This document shows, in pieces, positions 19,442-29,595 of a stretch of 64,000 nucleotides of DNA. The DNA is taken from contig NZ_CP048279.1 of the NCBI RefSeq assembly GCF_010365305.1, positions 1,674,001 through 1,738,000 on the forward strand, in the 5' to 3' direction. How positions within the stretch are numbered: position 1 is the stretch's first letter; every line of letters begins with the position of its first letter. Source of the DNA: Staphylococcus sp. MI 10-1553 (GTDB taxonomy: Bacteria > Bacillota > Bacilli > Staphylococcales > Staphylococcaceae). The position numbers were made by a program, and so were the translations under genes. The notes below the pieces were generated by a model. It was not told the DNA's origin. It searched no databases and saw only the letters and a list, made by a program, of their open reading frames with translations.

Positions 19442-20353
19442 ATGTCATTTAAAGAAAATGAAATTATTGGGACGATAGAATTTCTAGAAGTGAAGTCACT
19501 TGAAGGTTCTACGTATCACTTAGAAGGTCCAAACCGAGAAAAGATTAAATTAAATGCATCTGAAGTTAATGAAGATGATGATTTAGAAATAGGGGAGTCG
19601 TATAGCTTTTTCGTTTACCCTAACCGTTCTGGCGATTTGTTTGCGACTCAAAACATGCCAGATATTACTGTTGGACGTTATGATTTTGTACGCGTGTTAA
19701 ACACAGATCGTGATGGAGCTCGTGTAGATGTTGGATTGCCTCGTGAAGTATTAATACCATGGGAAGATCTACCTAAATTGAAGTCATTATGGCCAGAAAA
19801 AGGCGACGAAGTATTGTGTACATTGCGTATTGACCGCGACAGACAAATGTTTGCACGTTTAGCTTCAGAAACGACAGTCCATCAAATGTTTACACCTGTC
19901 GCAGCAGACAAACATGAAGAAATGCGCAATCAAATGATGAAAGCACGTCCTTACCGTTTATTACGGGTTGGCACATTTTTATTATCAGAAGACGGTTATA
20001 AAATTTTTGTTCATGAGTCAGAACGTCAAGAAGAACCTCGTTTAGGCCAAGCATGTGATGTCCGTATTATTGGCGTGAATGATAAAGGGGAGTTAAACGG
20101 TTCATTTTTACCACTTGCACACGAACGTTTAGATGACGATGGCGAAAAAATATTTAACCTACTCGTAGAATATGAAGGTGAGTTACCATTCTGGGATAAA
20201 TCTAGCCCTGAAGCAATTAAAGAAGTATTCAATATGAGCAAAGGTGCATTCAAACGTGCAATTGGTCATTTATACAAACAACGCCTCATCAACATTGAAA
20301 CAGGTAAAATCAGTTTGACACGTAAAGGTTGGTCACGTGCAGAAAATAAATAG
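19442..20353 (+). CDS. cvfB: Conserved virulence factor B-like S1-domain RNA-binding protein
   Basis: 303 residues with tandem OB/S1-like domains (IIGTIEFLEVKS; GRYDFVRVLNTDRDGARVDVGLPREVLIPW) and a C-terminal winged-helix part (MSKGAFKRAIGHLYKQRLI). S. aureus CvfB binds RNA and affects agr, haemolysin and protease expression. AGAGGAG precedes the start. It is divergent from the ABC-F gene and monocistronic, ending at the terminator at 20366. Confidence 0.92.
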   Translation: MSFKENEIIGTIEFLEVKSLEGSTYHLEGPNREKIKLNASEVNEDDDLEIGESYSFFVYPNRSGDLFATQNMPDITVGRYDFVRVLNTDRDGARVDVGLPREVLIPWEDLPKLKSLWPEKGDEVLCTLRIDRDRQMFARLASETTVHQMFTPVAADKHEEMRNQMMKARPYRLLRVGTFLLSEDGYKIFVHESERQEEPRLGQACDVRIIGVNDKGELNGSFLPLAHERLDDDGEKIFNLLVEYEGELPFWDKSSPEAIKEVFNMSKGAFKRAIGHLYKQRLINIETGKISLTRKGWSRAENK

Positions 20354-20365
20354 TTAATGATTCAT

Positions 20366-20399
20366 TAGAGGCTTGCCTTAAGTGGTGAGTCTCTTTTTC
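20366..20399 (+). terminator. cvfB terminator
   Basis: GAGGCTTGCC/GTGGTGAGTCTC stem with G-T pairs, loop TTAA, then T-run. Confidence 0.7.
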
Positions 20400-20634
20400 A
20401 CTTTAAATACCACATATAACACTCACACAAATGTCAAATCAACCTACAACCATACCATTTTTACACTAAAATTCACTTAGTTTATCTCTATCAACTTCAT
20501 TCTTGAAATCCTTAAATGTTTATTAACTTAGAGTTCTTATATTATCGTTTAAAACAGAACAATATATAATAGCGATTAATGTGTTAATAAATGTTGTATA
20601 AAACATGAGATAAAGAAAAAAAGAGGTGAATAAA

Positions 20635-21049
20635 TTGATTACAAACAAAAACATATATAGTATACGAAAACATAAACTTGGCGTCGCATCATTCTTATTA
20701 GGGACATTATTTATTGTAGGACATGCACATGATGCCGAGTCTTCAGAACTGAGCACAGCAGCACAAGAGGACAAAGTATAACTAACGAAACTCTTAACAT
20801 TCAATATATCGACGGTGTAAAATTCATTCAATCTAACATGGGATAACGGCGTCGCTTTCTATTCTAGAAAAAGCGCATAGCAAGATGACGGAATCAAACA
20901 AATCATCATCGTCTACAACTGACGAAGTGGTTCCTGAAACAGGTGAATCATCATCACAATCATTTGCTTTAATCTTCGGTGGTTTACTCAGTCTATTAGG
21001 ACTTGATTTATTACGTCGATCATTTAAACGAAATCCGTTCTTCGATTAA
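20635..21049 (+). pseudogene. Collapsed LPXTG-type surface protein gene: YSIRK signal plus VPETG sorting signal
   Basis: TTG 20635 follows AGAGGTG and encodes 48 residues with a classic YSIRK signal peptide (IYSIRKHKLGVASFLLGTLF), then stops. In another frame the downstream part (readable from about 20840) has a Ser-rich stretch, VPETGE, a hydrophobic segment (FALIFGGLLSLLGL) and the basic tail LLRRSFKRN, the complete sorting signal for sortase A. Between them only a short out-of-frame piece (ETLNIQYIDGVKF) remains. The whole adhesin repeat/ligand region is gone, so both export and anchoring signals survive without a cargo. Which adhesin it was cannot be told. Confidence 0.85.
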
Positions 21050-21063
21050 ATAAGCTTGACATT

Positions 21064-21104
21064 AAAACCCCTTATTACGCTATGATGTGCAATGAGGGGT
21101 TTCA
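21064..21104. terminator. Bidirectional terminator between surface-protein relic and pepF
   Basis: AAAACCCCTTATT and CAATGAGGGGTTT pair around a 14-base loop; both flanks are suitable for convergent transcripts. Confidence 0.8.
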
Positions 21105-21111
21105 CTATATA

Positions 21112-22911
21112 TTAAATTTCAGTCGTTAATGATTCTAATTCGTCCACCAATTCGCCAATATAAGCAATCGTATCTTTAAGTGGTTGATCTGTTGTGACAT
21201 CAATACCAGCGAGTTGTGCCAATTCAACAGGGGACTTACTTCCACCTGCACTCAGTGTGTTCAACCAATCTTGAACAGCAGGCTCACCTTCATTTTTAAT
21301 ACGTTGTGCCATAATCGTACCAATTGTTAAACCGGCAGAATACGTGTATGAGTATAAGCCCATATAGTAATGAGGTTGACGCATCCAAGTCAATTCAGCA
21401 CCATCTGTAATAGTCACTGTATCTCCCCAGAATTGTTCGATGACATGTCGTTTAATCGCATTTAAAGTAGGGGCGCTGAGTGATTCGCCTTGATCGACAC
21501 GTTGATATACTTCACGTTGGTATGCAGCTTCAAGTAAGTGTGTCACCATATTATGATAGTACGTACGAGAAATAATCGATGCGATTGCCCAACGTTTGAA
21601 ACGAGCATCATTACTGTTTTTAAATAAGTAATTCAACATTAACATTTCATTCATTGTCGATGGCGCTTCAACAAAATACATAGACGCATCAGATTGTAAA
21701 TAATTTTGATGCTTTTGCGCAAATGTAAAGTGTCCGGCATGGCCTAGTTCATGTGCTAAGACAAACGCTTCAGTCATTTTACCTGTCCACGAAATAAAGA
21801 TATAGCTATGTGATGCATAAGGGCTCGCACAATAAGCACCTGTTTCTTTTCCTTTATTTTGAGGAAAGTCAATCCAACGCGCTTCATACGCTTGGTGCAA
21901 CATGTCGACATATTCTGAACCTAATACATCTAACGCACCAAAAATGTATTTTTTAGACTCTTCAATTGTAATTTCTGGTTCAAAAGTAGGATCGATAGAG
22001 ATTTTTAAGTCTTCAAATTTTAGTTCATCTAAATCGTTAGCTTGTTGAACAAGTTTCGCATATTTACGCATCATTGGCGCTAAATCGGACATGATTAAAT
22101 CAATTTGACGGTGATACATTTCTAAAGTAACATCTTGTTCTTCCAATAAATATTCAATGACCGAATCATAACCACGCAAGTCAGCCTCGAGCTTTTCACG
22201 TTGAACTTGTGCATTATACGCTGCAGCAGTCGTATGTTCATACTTTTTAATTGTATCGCTAAAATGACGGAAACTTGCACGACGAAGCGCTGTATCGTCA
22301 TGATCTTCGTAATAACCTTCAAATGTCGTATAATCCATATCATATGTTTTACCGTTGACTTCAAATGTACCGAAATCAATATCTAACATTTTCGTCACAC
22401 CATAAATATCATATGGCACGTCTAAAGCTGGCGACATACTCGCAAGTGCTTCTTCAGCTTTAGGATGGAGTTGATGTGGCTTTTTCTTTTGTAATTGTGT
22501 TAAATAATAGCCGTAATCTAACTCTGAAATCGCTTGTTGCATTACAGCATCATCGAGATTTAATAATTCTGATTCAACAAATGTAAGCTGGCTTAAAACT
22601 TTGCCGTATTGTGTAGAAAATAGGGCATTTAAACGTTGTCTTTCAGCATCTGACGTATCGACGCTATGTAGTAGTTCCGCATAGTTACCCGCACGCTCCA
22701 ATTCAACGAGCAATTGCGCATATGTATTTAAACCTTTTTCAATATTTTCAACTGTATTGAGCTGGTTTTCGTATTGGGCTTTAAATGCTTGAGCTTCTTG
22801 TGGCAATGATTTGAGCGCTTGTTCATAGCTTTCCGAATTAGGATATAAATCAGTCAAATCCCAAGTTTCTGCTGTAGCAACTTCTGAACGATGTGGTAGT
22901 TTTTGTGACAT
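21112..22911 (-). CDS. pepF: Oligoendopeptidase F (M3 family)
   Basis: 599 residues. The zinc motif HELGH is at residues 387-391, with the third ligand in EAPSTMNEM downstream; the C-terminal HYYMGLYSYTYSAGL is typical. It is a cytoplasmic metallopeptidase that trims oligopeptides. TCAGTC..TAAG context and AAGGAGG precede the ATG. It is transcribed alone, between a bidirectional terminator and a divergent small membrane protein gene. Confidence 0.94.
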   Translation of the reverse strand: MSQKLPHRSEVATAETWDLTDLYPNSESYEQALKSLPQEAQAFKAQYENQLNTVENIEKGLNTYAQLLVELERAGNYAELLHSVDTSDAERQRLNALFSTQYGKVLSQLTFVESELLNLDDAVMQQAISELDYGYYLTQLQKKKPHQLHPKAEEALASMSPALDVPYDIYGVTKMLDIDFGTFEVNGKTYDMDYTTFEGYYEDHDDTALRRASFRHFSDTIKKYEHTTAAAYNAQVQREKLEADLRGYDSVIEYLLEEQDVTLEMYHRQIDLIMSDLAPMMRKYAKLVQQANDLDELKFEDLKISIDPTFEPEITIEESKKYIFGALDVLGSEYVDMLHQAYEARWIDFPQNKGKETGAYCASPYASHSYIFISWTGKMTEAFVLAHELGHAGHFTFAQKHQNYLQSDASMYFVEAPSTMNEMLMLNYLFKNSNDARFKRWAIASIISRTYYHNMVTHLLEAAYQREVYQRVDQGESLSAPTLNAIKRHVIEQFWGDTVTITDGAELTWMRQPHYYMGLYSYTYSAGLTIGTIMAQRIKNEGEPAVQDWLNTLSAGGSKSPVELAQLAGIDVTTDQPLKDTIAYIGELVDELESLTTEI

Positions 22912-23039
22912 AATAAAACCTCCTTAGTATATATAATTTCATTATAACGTTTTTTAACATCTTTTCACATGTGAAATCATTATCCGAGCCATTAAAAATC
23001 TAGTATAATGAATGCAAAATACAAAAAGGAGGTTCATAC

Positions 23040-23360
23040 ATGGCCATTTTAGACATGCCAAACTATCTTTGGATCACACTTCTCATCATGGTTCTTTTAA
23101 CATTGTTTTGTACACTTGTCCTTAACAAATGGTTCATTACAGCCATCATCATGTTCATTGTACTCGGTGCTTTAGCATTCATTTTGCCAAACTTTAAACC
23201 AATTCGTTATGAACCTTTATTAGGTTATGCCGCATTCGTCGCAATATTGAGCTTAATTTTAAGTCTCATTTTATGGTTTATTACACGTGACTGGCGCAAA
23301 AAACGACAATTGAAAAAATACGAGAAAGAACGCGCACGCTTTGAACAACATCGTCCATAA
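23040..23360 (+). CDS. Small membrane protein of unknown function
   Basis: 106 residues with three or four hydrophobic segments (YLWITLLIMVLLTLFCTLVL; FITAIIMFIVLGALAFILP; LLGYAAFVAILSLILSLILWF) and a very basic cytoplasmic tail (RDWRKKRQLKKYEKERARF). AGGAGG precedes the ATG. It is divergent from pepF and has its own terminator. I do not recognise a named family. Confidence 0.8.
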   Translation: MAILDMPNYLWITLLIMVLLTLFCTLVLNKWFITAIIMFIVLGALAFILPNFKPIRYEPLLGYAAFVAILSLILSLILWFITRDWRKKRQLKKYEKERARFEQHRP

Positions 23361-23366
23361 TTTAAA

Positions 23367-23402
23367 CAAACCCAGTGATGAACTCAAGTCATTGGGTTTT
23401 AT
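23367..23402 (+). terminator. Terminator of the small membrane protein gene
   Basis: AACCCAGTGAT and GTCATTGGGTT pair, followed by TTTTATT. Confidence 0.8.
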
Positions 23403-24003
<601 letters not shown>

Positions 24004-24046
24004 TAAAAAGCCGGTAGCTTTGCATTGCACAAAGTACGGGCTTTTT
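24004..24046. terminator. Terminator downstream of femB
   Basis: AAAAAGCC..GTA-CTTTG/CAAAG-TAC..GGCTTTTT type stem, A-run on one side and T-run on the other, so bidirectional. Confidence 0.85.
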
Positions 24047-24055
24047 ATCATTCGT

Positions 24056-25315
24056 TTATCGTTTAATTTTTGAGCGTAATCGATTGAACACATCAAACAC
24101 GAAATATTTTACTTTATGGATTGGTTTATAGAAGTCACCAACGAGTTCTTCAATTTGCACACCAAATCCACGTTTAAAGCGATACACACCATAGTCCTCA
24201 CTATTCTCAGTGAAATCGCCTGATACGCCGTAAAAATTATAACGTTCATAACCATGGTCAAAGCAGTAATTAATCATAAACCAATGCATGGCGTAAGGAC
24301 CCATAAAGTGATTGTATTTCTCACTTGAACCACCAGAGAAGTAATTAATTTCGTACGCATTCGCAAAATAAACACCTGCTGCTAAGTTTAAAACAGAGCC
24401 ATCCGTTTTGCGCAATTCACTTGCTTTTAACATCTCTTGTTGATTATGGTCGATTTGTTTATCTAATTCTGCAATTTTCTTAATCTGCTTATCAGATTTG
24501 TTTTCATTCGCCATCATTTGGTCACGGCGTGTTTCTTTGTCATTTAAACTTTCTTGTAATGACATAATATACTCATCCAAATCAATATACGCTAATGGTA
24601 CGAGTGCTTTATGACCGTATGTGTTGATAAAGTTTTTGAAATAATCGTCTGTTTTAGACACAAAACCTGCACGTTCTTCAGTTTCGCGGTATAACTCTAA
24701 AAATTGTTCAAATTCATCCGCTTCAAGAAATCTTACTTTCACACCAAAATTAGTCGCTTTATTAATATTACGTTTACGCTGGCTATCGAATTGCTTCTTC
24801 AACGTTTGTGGTGTGTGACCTTTTAAATCCAACACACCCATCCATCTCACTTGGCTAGACGTATCATAGGATGTTGTAAAACCATGATGACGATAACCGT
24901 GTGATTTAAATAGTTGCACAAGTTTATCGTTAGGCATTTTGTCGCCGATTGGATGAATATCTTTGTCATACACTTGATAAATCCAATACGGGTCCATTTT
25001 GACGTATAAGCATTTGTTTCTATTTAAATATTGGTCTAATTCCTTTAAATAAAAATCGGCTAACCCTAAATCGCTATAATCCATGACCGGACCACGATTC
25101 GAATAATATACATAACTTCCTGCTGTTGGAATTTTGGAAAATAAGCTCGCTGCTAAAACTTGGTTGTTGTCATCTTTCACGCCTAACAGTACCACTTGAA
25201 AATCGTCTGCTTCTCGTGTTGCAATATTTTCTTTCACCTGAAAATAATGACTTTCTAATGCAGGATTTTGAACAAATTGGTCGTATTCTTCAACTGTTAA
25301 TTCTGTAAATTTCAT
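24056..25315 (-). CDS. femB: FemB aminoacyltransferase (Gly 4-5 of the pentaglycine bridge)
   Basis: 419 residues of the Fem family: two GNAT-like lobes with a coiled-coil helical arm (residues about 240-310, [18 protein letters not shown]). Ends with [25 protein letters not shown]. It uses glycyl-tRNA to add glycines 4 and 5 to the interpeptide bridge. I start at ATG 25315 (MKFTEL, matching FemA and known FemB) with AAGGGGAT upstream; the longer reading from GTG 25339 contains that ribosome-binding site. It is cotranscribed behind femA. Confidence 0.96.
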   Translation of the reverse strand: MKFTELTVEEYDQFVQNPALESHYFQVKENIATREADDFQVVLLGVKDDNNQVLAASLFSKIPTAGSYVYYSNRGPVMDYSDLGLADFYLKELDQYLNRNKCLYVKMDPYWIYQVYDKDIHPIGDKMPNDKLVQLFKSHGYRHHGFTTSYDTSSQVRWMGVLDLKGHTPQTLKKQFDSQRKRNINKATNFGVKVRFLEADEFEQFLELYRETEERAGFVSKTDDYFKNFINTYGHKALVPLAYIDLDEYIMSLQESLNDKETRRDQMMANENKSDKQIKKIAELDKQIDHNQQEMLKASELRKTDGSVLNLAAGVYFANAYEINYFSGGSSEKYNHFMGPYAMHWFMINYCFDHGYERYNFYGVSGDFTENSEDYGVYRFKRGFGVQIEELVGDFYKPIHKVKYFVFDVFNRLRSKIKR

Positions 25316-25344
25316 ACCAATAAATCCCCTTCTCTTCACTCATC

Positions 25345-26610
25345 TTATCTTTTAATCTTCTCTTTAAGCTGTTTTAATGTCGTATAAATCTTATAGACCG
25401 GTTTTTGAACGGGTTTAATAAAATCACCTACGTACTCAATGACATCTGCGTTATATCCTTTTTTGAATTTGACCACACCAGCGTCTTCTGCATCTTCGGT
25501 AAAGTGACCACTAATGCCATAAAAGTTATAGCGTGGAATATGGTGTTCAATTGCGTAGTTAATCATTTCCCATTGAACGGCATAGCTTCCTGCAAAGTGA
25601 CGGAATTCATTTGCTGTTCCACCCGCATAATACACCACTTCAAACGGATTAATAATAAAGAAACCTGCTGATATCGGTAATATGTCACCATGTTTCGATT
25701 GTAATTGTTCCGCTTCTTGAATTTTAGCTTGATTCGCTTCTAACTGTTGCATTAAATTTTTCTTTTTATTCAATGCTTTTGGGTTATCTGGGCGTTTCTC
25801 AAGTTCTTTTTCAGTTTTAGCAATTTGTTTATGGAAATCTTGCTCTTCAGATTTCAGCTCTGGTATATACGTTGTAAAATCGATGTAAGCTAAAGGTACG
25901 AGTACACGATCTTTATAGTGTTTGAGGCGGTGATAGTAAAAGTCATCTTCGCGGTCTACAAAGTCTTTTGTTTCCGACGTCTCTTCCATGAACGAGCGGA
26001 AAATATGTAACTCATTCTCATCCAAAAAGCGCACTTTCACACCATTTTTCTGCACTTTTTTCGTATTACGCTTTCTCAAACTATCCATATTGTTCATTAT
26101 ATCTTTCGCCGTTTTACCTTCAACATCTAATACAGAATGGAAACGAATTTGTCTCACTGTGTCAAATCCCGTTGTAAAGCCTTCATGTTCAAAACCGAGT
26201 TGCGTCATTTTGTCAAAGAACCAATCATTTTGGAATCGTTCAATCACTTCGCCATCATGATTGCGCTTTAACATTGGCAAGTATGGGTCGACTCTTACAT
26301 ATAACGCATTGTATTTTTTTACATATTTCGCGAGTTCATTAAAAAAGAAATGAACGAGTTCTTGATTTTCATAATCCATCACAGGTCCGCGGTTCGTATA
26401 AAAGTATTTGAACACTTTCATGACTGGTACTGCAGTTAATAAACAAGCGGCTAATACTTGGTTTTGATTATCTTTAATACCAACGAGATGTGTCTCGACA
26501 CCTTCTGCCACCTTGAGCTCGTAGTTCCCTACCATTTGTGTAAAATGGCTGTATGGCATACTATCCGTGAATGCACCGAATTCTGCCGTCGTTAAATTTG
26601 TAAACTTCAT
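25345..26610 (-). CDS. femA: FemA aminoacyltransferase (Gly 2-3 of the pentaglycine bridge)
   Basis: 421 residues, collinear with S. aureus FemA from MKFTNLT through GPVMDYENQELVHFF to NFYGISGHFTEDAEDAG. It adds glycines 2 and 3 to lipid II and is needed for full methicillin resistance. The coiled-coil arm spans about residues 245-305. AGGAGT lies upstream of the start. femA precedes femB with a short gap as in all staphylococci. Confidence 0.97.
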   Translation of the reverse strand: MKFTNLTTAEFGAFTDSMPYSHFTQMVGNYELKVAEGVETHLVGIKDNQNQVLAACLLTAVPVMKVFKYFYTNRGPVMDYENQELVHFFFNELAKYVKKYNALYVRVDPYLPMLKRNHDGEVIERFQNDWFFDKMTQLGFEHEGFTTGFDTVRQIRFHSVLDVEGKTAKDIMNNMDSLRKRNTKKVQKNGVKVRFLDENELHIFRSFMEETSETKDFVDREDDFYYHRLKHYKDRVLVPLAYIDFTTYIPELKSEEQDFHKQIAKTEKELEKRPDNPKALNKKKNLMQQLEANQAKIQEAEQLQSKHGDILPISAGFFIINPFEVVYYAGGTANEFRHFAGSYAVQWEMINYAIEHHIPRYNFYGISGHFTEDAEDAGVVKFKKGYNADVIEYVGDFIKPVQKPVYKIYTTLKQLKEKIKR

Positions 26611-26785
26611 TTTTAATACTCCTATTTCTCTTTATATCTTTTAGCGATATTACATTTTCTGATATACCCTTATTACATTATCTTTAAAAGACATACAATC
26701 TTTTTCATTTCCATCATATACACTCTTATAGTCTTTCTACATTTTAACGTATTGTATCAGAATTCGCCAACAAGACGTGGTGCGA

Positions 26786-27820
26786 CTACACTAATTTCGA
26801 AAAACAATAAGCTTCTAATAATGCTTGCGCTGCTTTAATAGAATCCAAATGCGTCCGTTCCATTGCGTGCGAAGACTCAATACCTGCACCGAAAAGGCCA
26901 TGCTTCACATCTGCACCTGCATTTAACGCCGCTGAAGCATCTGAAGCATAGAATGGATAGAGATCCACTTTATACCGGATTTGATGTTGTTGACATAACG
27001 CTACGAGGTGGTGACGTAGTTGTTTATGATACGGTCCTGAAGCATCTTGTGCACAAATCGACACCGTATATTCATCAGACGCTTGACCATCTCCTAATGC
27101 GCCCATATCAAATGCAATAAATTCAACTATTTGGGGGTCAATACTTGAATTTGCGCCATAACCAATTTCTTCATTATTCGAAATATAAAACTGAATCGTA
27201 TGTGGTAAACGGTCCTCACGATGACGATACTGTTTTAAAAATTCGATAATTATTGCAACACTGACTTTATCATCTAAATGACGCGACTTAATAAAGCCTG
27301 AAGCTGTCACTTCTGTACGCGGATCAAAGCTTACAAAATCCCCCACTTCAATACCTAGCGCTCGCGTTTCATCGGCTGACGTCACTTTTTCATCAATGCG
27401 GACTTCAATATGATCTTGATCACGAGGAATTTCATGGTTATTCGCATAAACGTGTGGCGACGTTTCATGCAGTAGTATTGTCCCTCGGTACGTCTGACCT
27501 GTTGCTGTTTCAATCGTACAGTATTCACCTTCAATCGCGTTATAACGGAAACCACCAATTAATGCTAAACGAAGTCGTCCATTGTCTAAAATTTCTTTGA
27601 CCATTGCCCCTAACGTATCTACATGCGCCGTAATACATTTTTTCTCTGTATCATCGTCGCCTTTTACTTCAATTAATAACCCCCCCTTTCTCGTTAACCG
27701 TGTTTCATAACCATAAGACTCCACCGTTTGCTGTACATACGATATCGCACGGTCCGCATTACCTGATGGGCTATTAATCGCAGTCAGTGCTGTTAATGTT
27801 TCAATCACAGGTTCATTCAT
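26786..27820 (-). CDS. M42-family metallopeptidase (glutamyl aminopeptidase-like)
   Basis: 344 residues. The M42 layout is complete: ITAHVDTLG (first metal ligand), SRHLDDKVS (bridging Asp), NNEEIGYGA (catalytic Glu pair) and a C-terminal SSHAMERTH ligand. These are tetrahedral cytosolic aminopeptidases. Start at ATG 27820, GGAGGACA-type ribosome-binding site. It is divergent from tyrA and not in an operon. Substrate cannot be set by sequence. Confidence 0.9.
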   Translation of the reverse strand: MNEPVIETLTALTAINSPSGNADRAISYVQQTVESYGYETRLTRKGGLLIEVKGDDDTEKKCITAHVDTLGAMVKEILDNGRLRLALIGGFRYNAIEGEYCTIETATGQTYRGTILLHETSPHVYANNHEIPRDQDHIEVRIDEKVTSADETRALGIEVGDFVSFDPRTEVTASGFIKSRHLDDKVSVAIIIEFLKQYRHREDRLPHTIQFYISNNEEIGYGANSSIDPQIVEFIAFDMGALGDGQASDEYTVSICAQDASGPYHKQLRHHLVALCQQHQIRYKVDLYPFYASDASAALNAGADVKHGLFGAGIESSHAMERTHLDSIKAAQALLEAYCFSKLV

Positions 27821-27961
27821 TGTTATGTCCTCCCTTACATCTTTACTTCTATTGTACCGATGATTCTATAAAATCTCACGTATTCATATAAGCACTATTG
27901 CAATTAAACGCGTTAAAATGTTAAACTATGGCATATTTATAAAAATAGAGGCGGTGTTAGC

Positions 27962-29053
27962 ATGACCCACGTGTTTTTTGTTGGTTTAGGCTTAATAGGA
28001 GGAAGTTTAGCTAGTAATATTCAATATTTTCATCCAGACATCACGATTTCTGCTTATGATGCACATGACGTGCAATTAGAACGTGCCTTATCCATTGGCA
28101 TTATCGATCAAGCGTCTTCAGATTATGAAACGACTTTACAAGAAGCAGATATCGTTATCTTTGCTACACCCGTACAAACGACAGTGCAATATTTAAGACA
28201 ACTTCCTCAAATGAAAACGAAACCTGGTTTAATTGTCACTGATACAGGGAGTACAAAATCTACCATTCAAGCATTTGAAAAGGAACTACTCTCGGCAGAC
28301 ATCCATCTTGTCGGTGGACACCCCATGGCAGGTAGTCATAAATCTGGCGTTCTAAATGCGAAAAAACATCTCTTTGAAAATGCCTACTATATCCTTGTTC
28401 ATCAGTTAACAGAAAATCAAGAGGCCGCTCAACACATTGAACAATTGCTTGCACCGACACGCGCGCGTTTTATTCATTTAACTGCTGATGAACATGATCA
28501 AATTACAGGGGTTGTCAGTCATGTCCCTCATCTCATTGCTTCGAGTCTTGTTCATTTGAATGCCTTTTACGCAGCGGACGCACCATTAATCCAAGACTTA
28601 GCTGCAGGGGGCTTTAGAGATATTACACGTGTTGCAAGTAGTAACCCTGAGATGTGGCGTGACATTTCGATTGAAAATAAAGCACATATTGTCTCATCAT
28701 TGAAGCAACTTCAACAACAACTCACGCAAACCGTAGATATGCTTGAGCAAGGTCATGAGGAGGCGTTATATCAATTTTTCGATCAAGCTAAAACGTACCG
28801 TGATGGACTGCCTATTCGTGGTAAAGGCGCGATGCAAAGTACGTATGATCTTTACGTCGATATTCCTGATAAACCGGGGATGATTTCGAAAGTGACTGAA
28901 ATATTAAGTCAGCATCAAATTTCTATACGAAACCTTCGAATTTTAGAAGTGCGCGAAGATATTTATGGTGCTTTACGTATTAGTTTTAAAAAAGCTGAAG
29001 ATCGTGACGCAGCAATGACCGCGCTTTCTGATTTTGATACGTATTTAAGTTAA
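27962..29053 (+). CDS. tyrA: Prephenate dehydrogenase
   Basis: 363 residues: Rossmann domain with GLGLIGGS at residues 8-15, prephenate-binding helices with GGHPMAGSHKSG, and a C-terminal ACT domain (YDLYVDIPDKPGMISKVTEIL) for tyrosine feedback. It catalyses NAD-dependent conversion of prephenate to 4-hydroxyphenylpyruvate. GAGGCGG lies before the start. No T-box leader is seen in the 140 bases upstream. It is followed by the 400-base intergenic repeat. Confidence 0.94.
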   Translation: MTHVFFVGLGLIGGSLASNIQYFHPDITISAYDAHDVQLERALSIGIIDQASSDYETTLQEADIVIFATPVQTTVQYLRQLPQMKTKPGLIVTDTGSTKSTIQAFEKELLSADIHLVGGHPMAGSHKSGVLNAKKHLFENAYYILVHQLTENQEAAQHIEQLLAPTRARFIHLTADEHDQITGVVSHVPHLIASSLVHLNAFYAADAPLIQDLAAGGFRDITRVASSNPEMWRDISIENKAHIVSSLKQLQQQLTQTVDMLEQGHEEALYQFFDQAKTYRDGLPIRGKGAMQSTYDLYVDIPDKPGMISKVTEILSQHQISIRNLRILEVREDIYGALRISFKKAEDRDAAMTALSDFDTYLS

Positions 29054-29078
29054 AGACTCATGTTGATATGTGTAGGAA

Positions 29079-29484
29079 CGGAAATGGGACATAAAAATTT
29101 TTATGCTATTGATGGCGTTAGTGGATTTTGGGAGCAGTACAGAAATCTCATATTTAACAAAGATTTCGTAGTACTGCCCCCGCAAGGCTGACTAGACTTC
29201 TCGAAAGCTTGAGTATTGAGAAGTCAGACAGCTACTGCGATAAGATAAACAGTTATCACTATTTAAAGTAAAGAAGTGACTGTTAGCAGTACGCACTCAT
29301 CCCCTCAGGCGTGTCAGCCTTCTGGGCAATCTTACATTAAATACAGGAAACTGAAGGCAAGTTACAGAAATGAAGCAAATCAATAGCATTTTTTTCACCA
29401 AACTCATCCTCATTTTTGTGTTATTACTATAAATGAATCATAAATCCATGAGCAGTAGCGGCTGAAAAACTTAATGTCCCAGCC
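29079..29484. repeat. Structured intergenic repeat element of about 400 bp
   Basis: Ends carry imperfect inverted repeats: TGGGACATAAAAATTTTT at 29085-29102 and, on the other strand, TGGGACATTAAGTTTTT at 29480-29465. Inside are three hairpins: GCAGTAC..GAAATCT (29134-29148) with its complement (29161-29177); GACTTCTC/GAGAAGTC (29195-29225); AACAGT..TCAC/GTGACTGTT (29248-29284). GCAGTAC recurs at 29286. No ORF. About 75 bases of its right end recur inverted at 33571-33646. It looks like a non-coding dispersed element or MITE-like unit. Confidence 0.65.
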
Positions 29485-29595
29485 TACAACTATAAAAAAC
29501 AACTATGAAGAAGTCTATCATCATAAACTTCTTCACAGCTAATCTCATCTTATTATGTTCCATATCATCATGATAGGACTCTGCCAAAGTTATTT

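Noticed and set aside
20523..20831. 102-codon minus-strand ORF
   Set aside because: Overlaps the YSIRK signal-peptide relic on the other strand; no ribosome-binding site or family resemblance.
25316..25339. Longer femB start at GTG 25339
   Set aside because: The extension contains the AAGGGGAT ribosome-binding site for ATG 25315, and MKFTEL matches the family start.
29131..29300. Possible tRNA or structured RNA gene in the tyrA downstream hairpins
   Set aside because: No T-loop or CCA-like ends and no cloverleaf; the hairpins belong to the repeat element.
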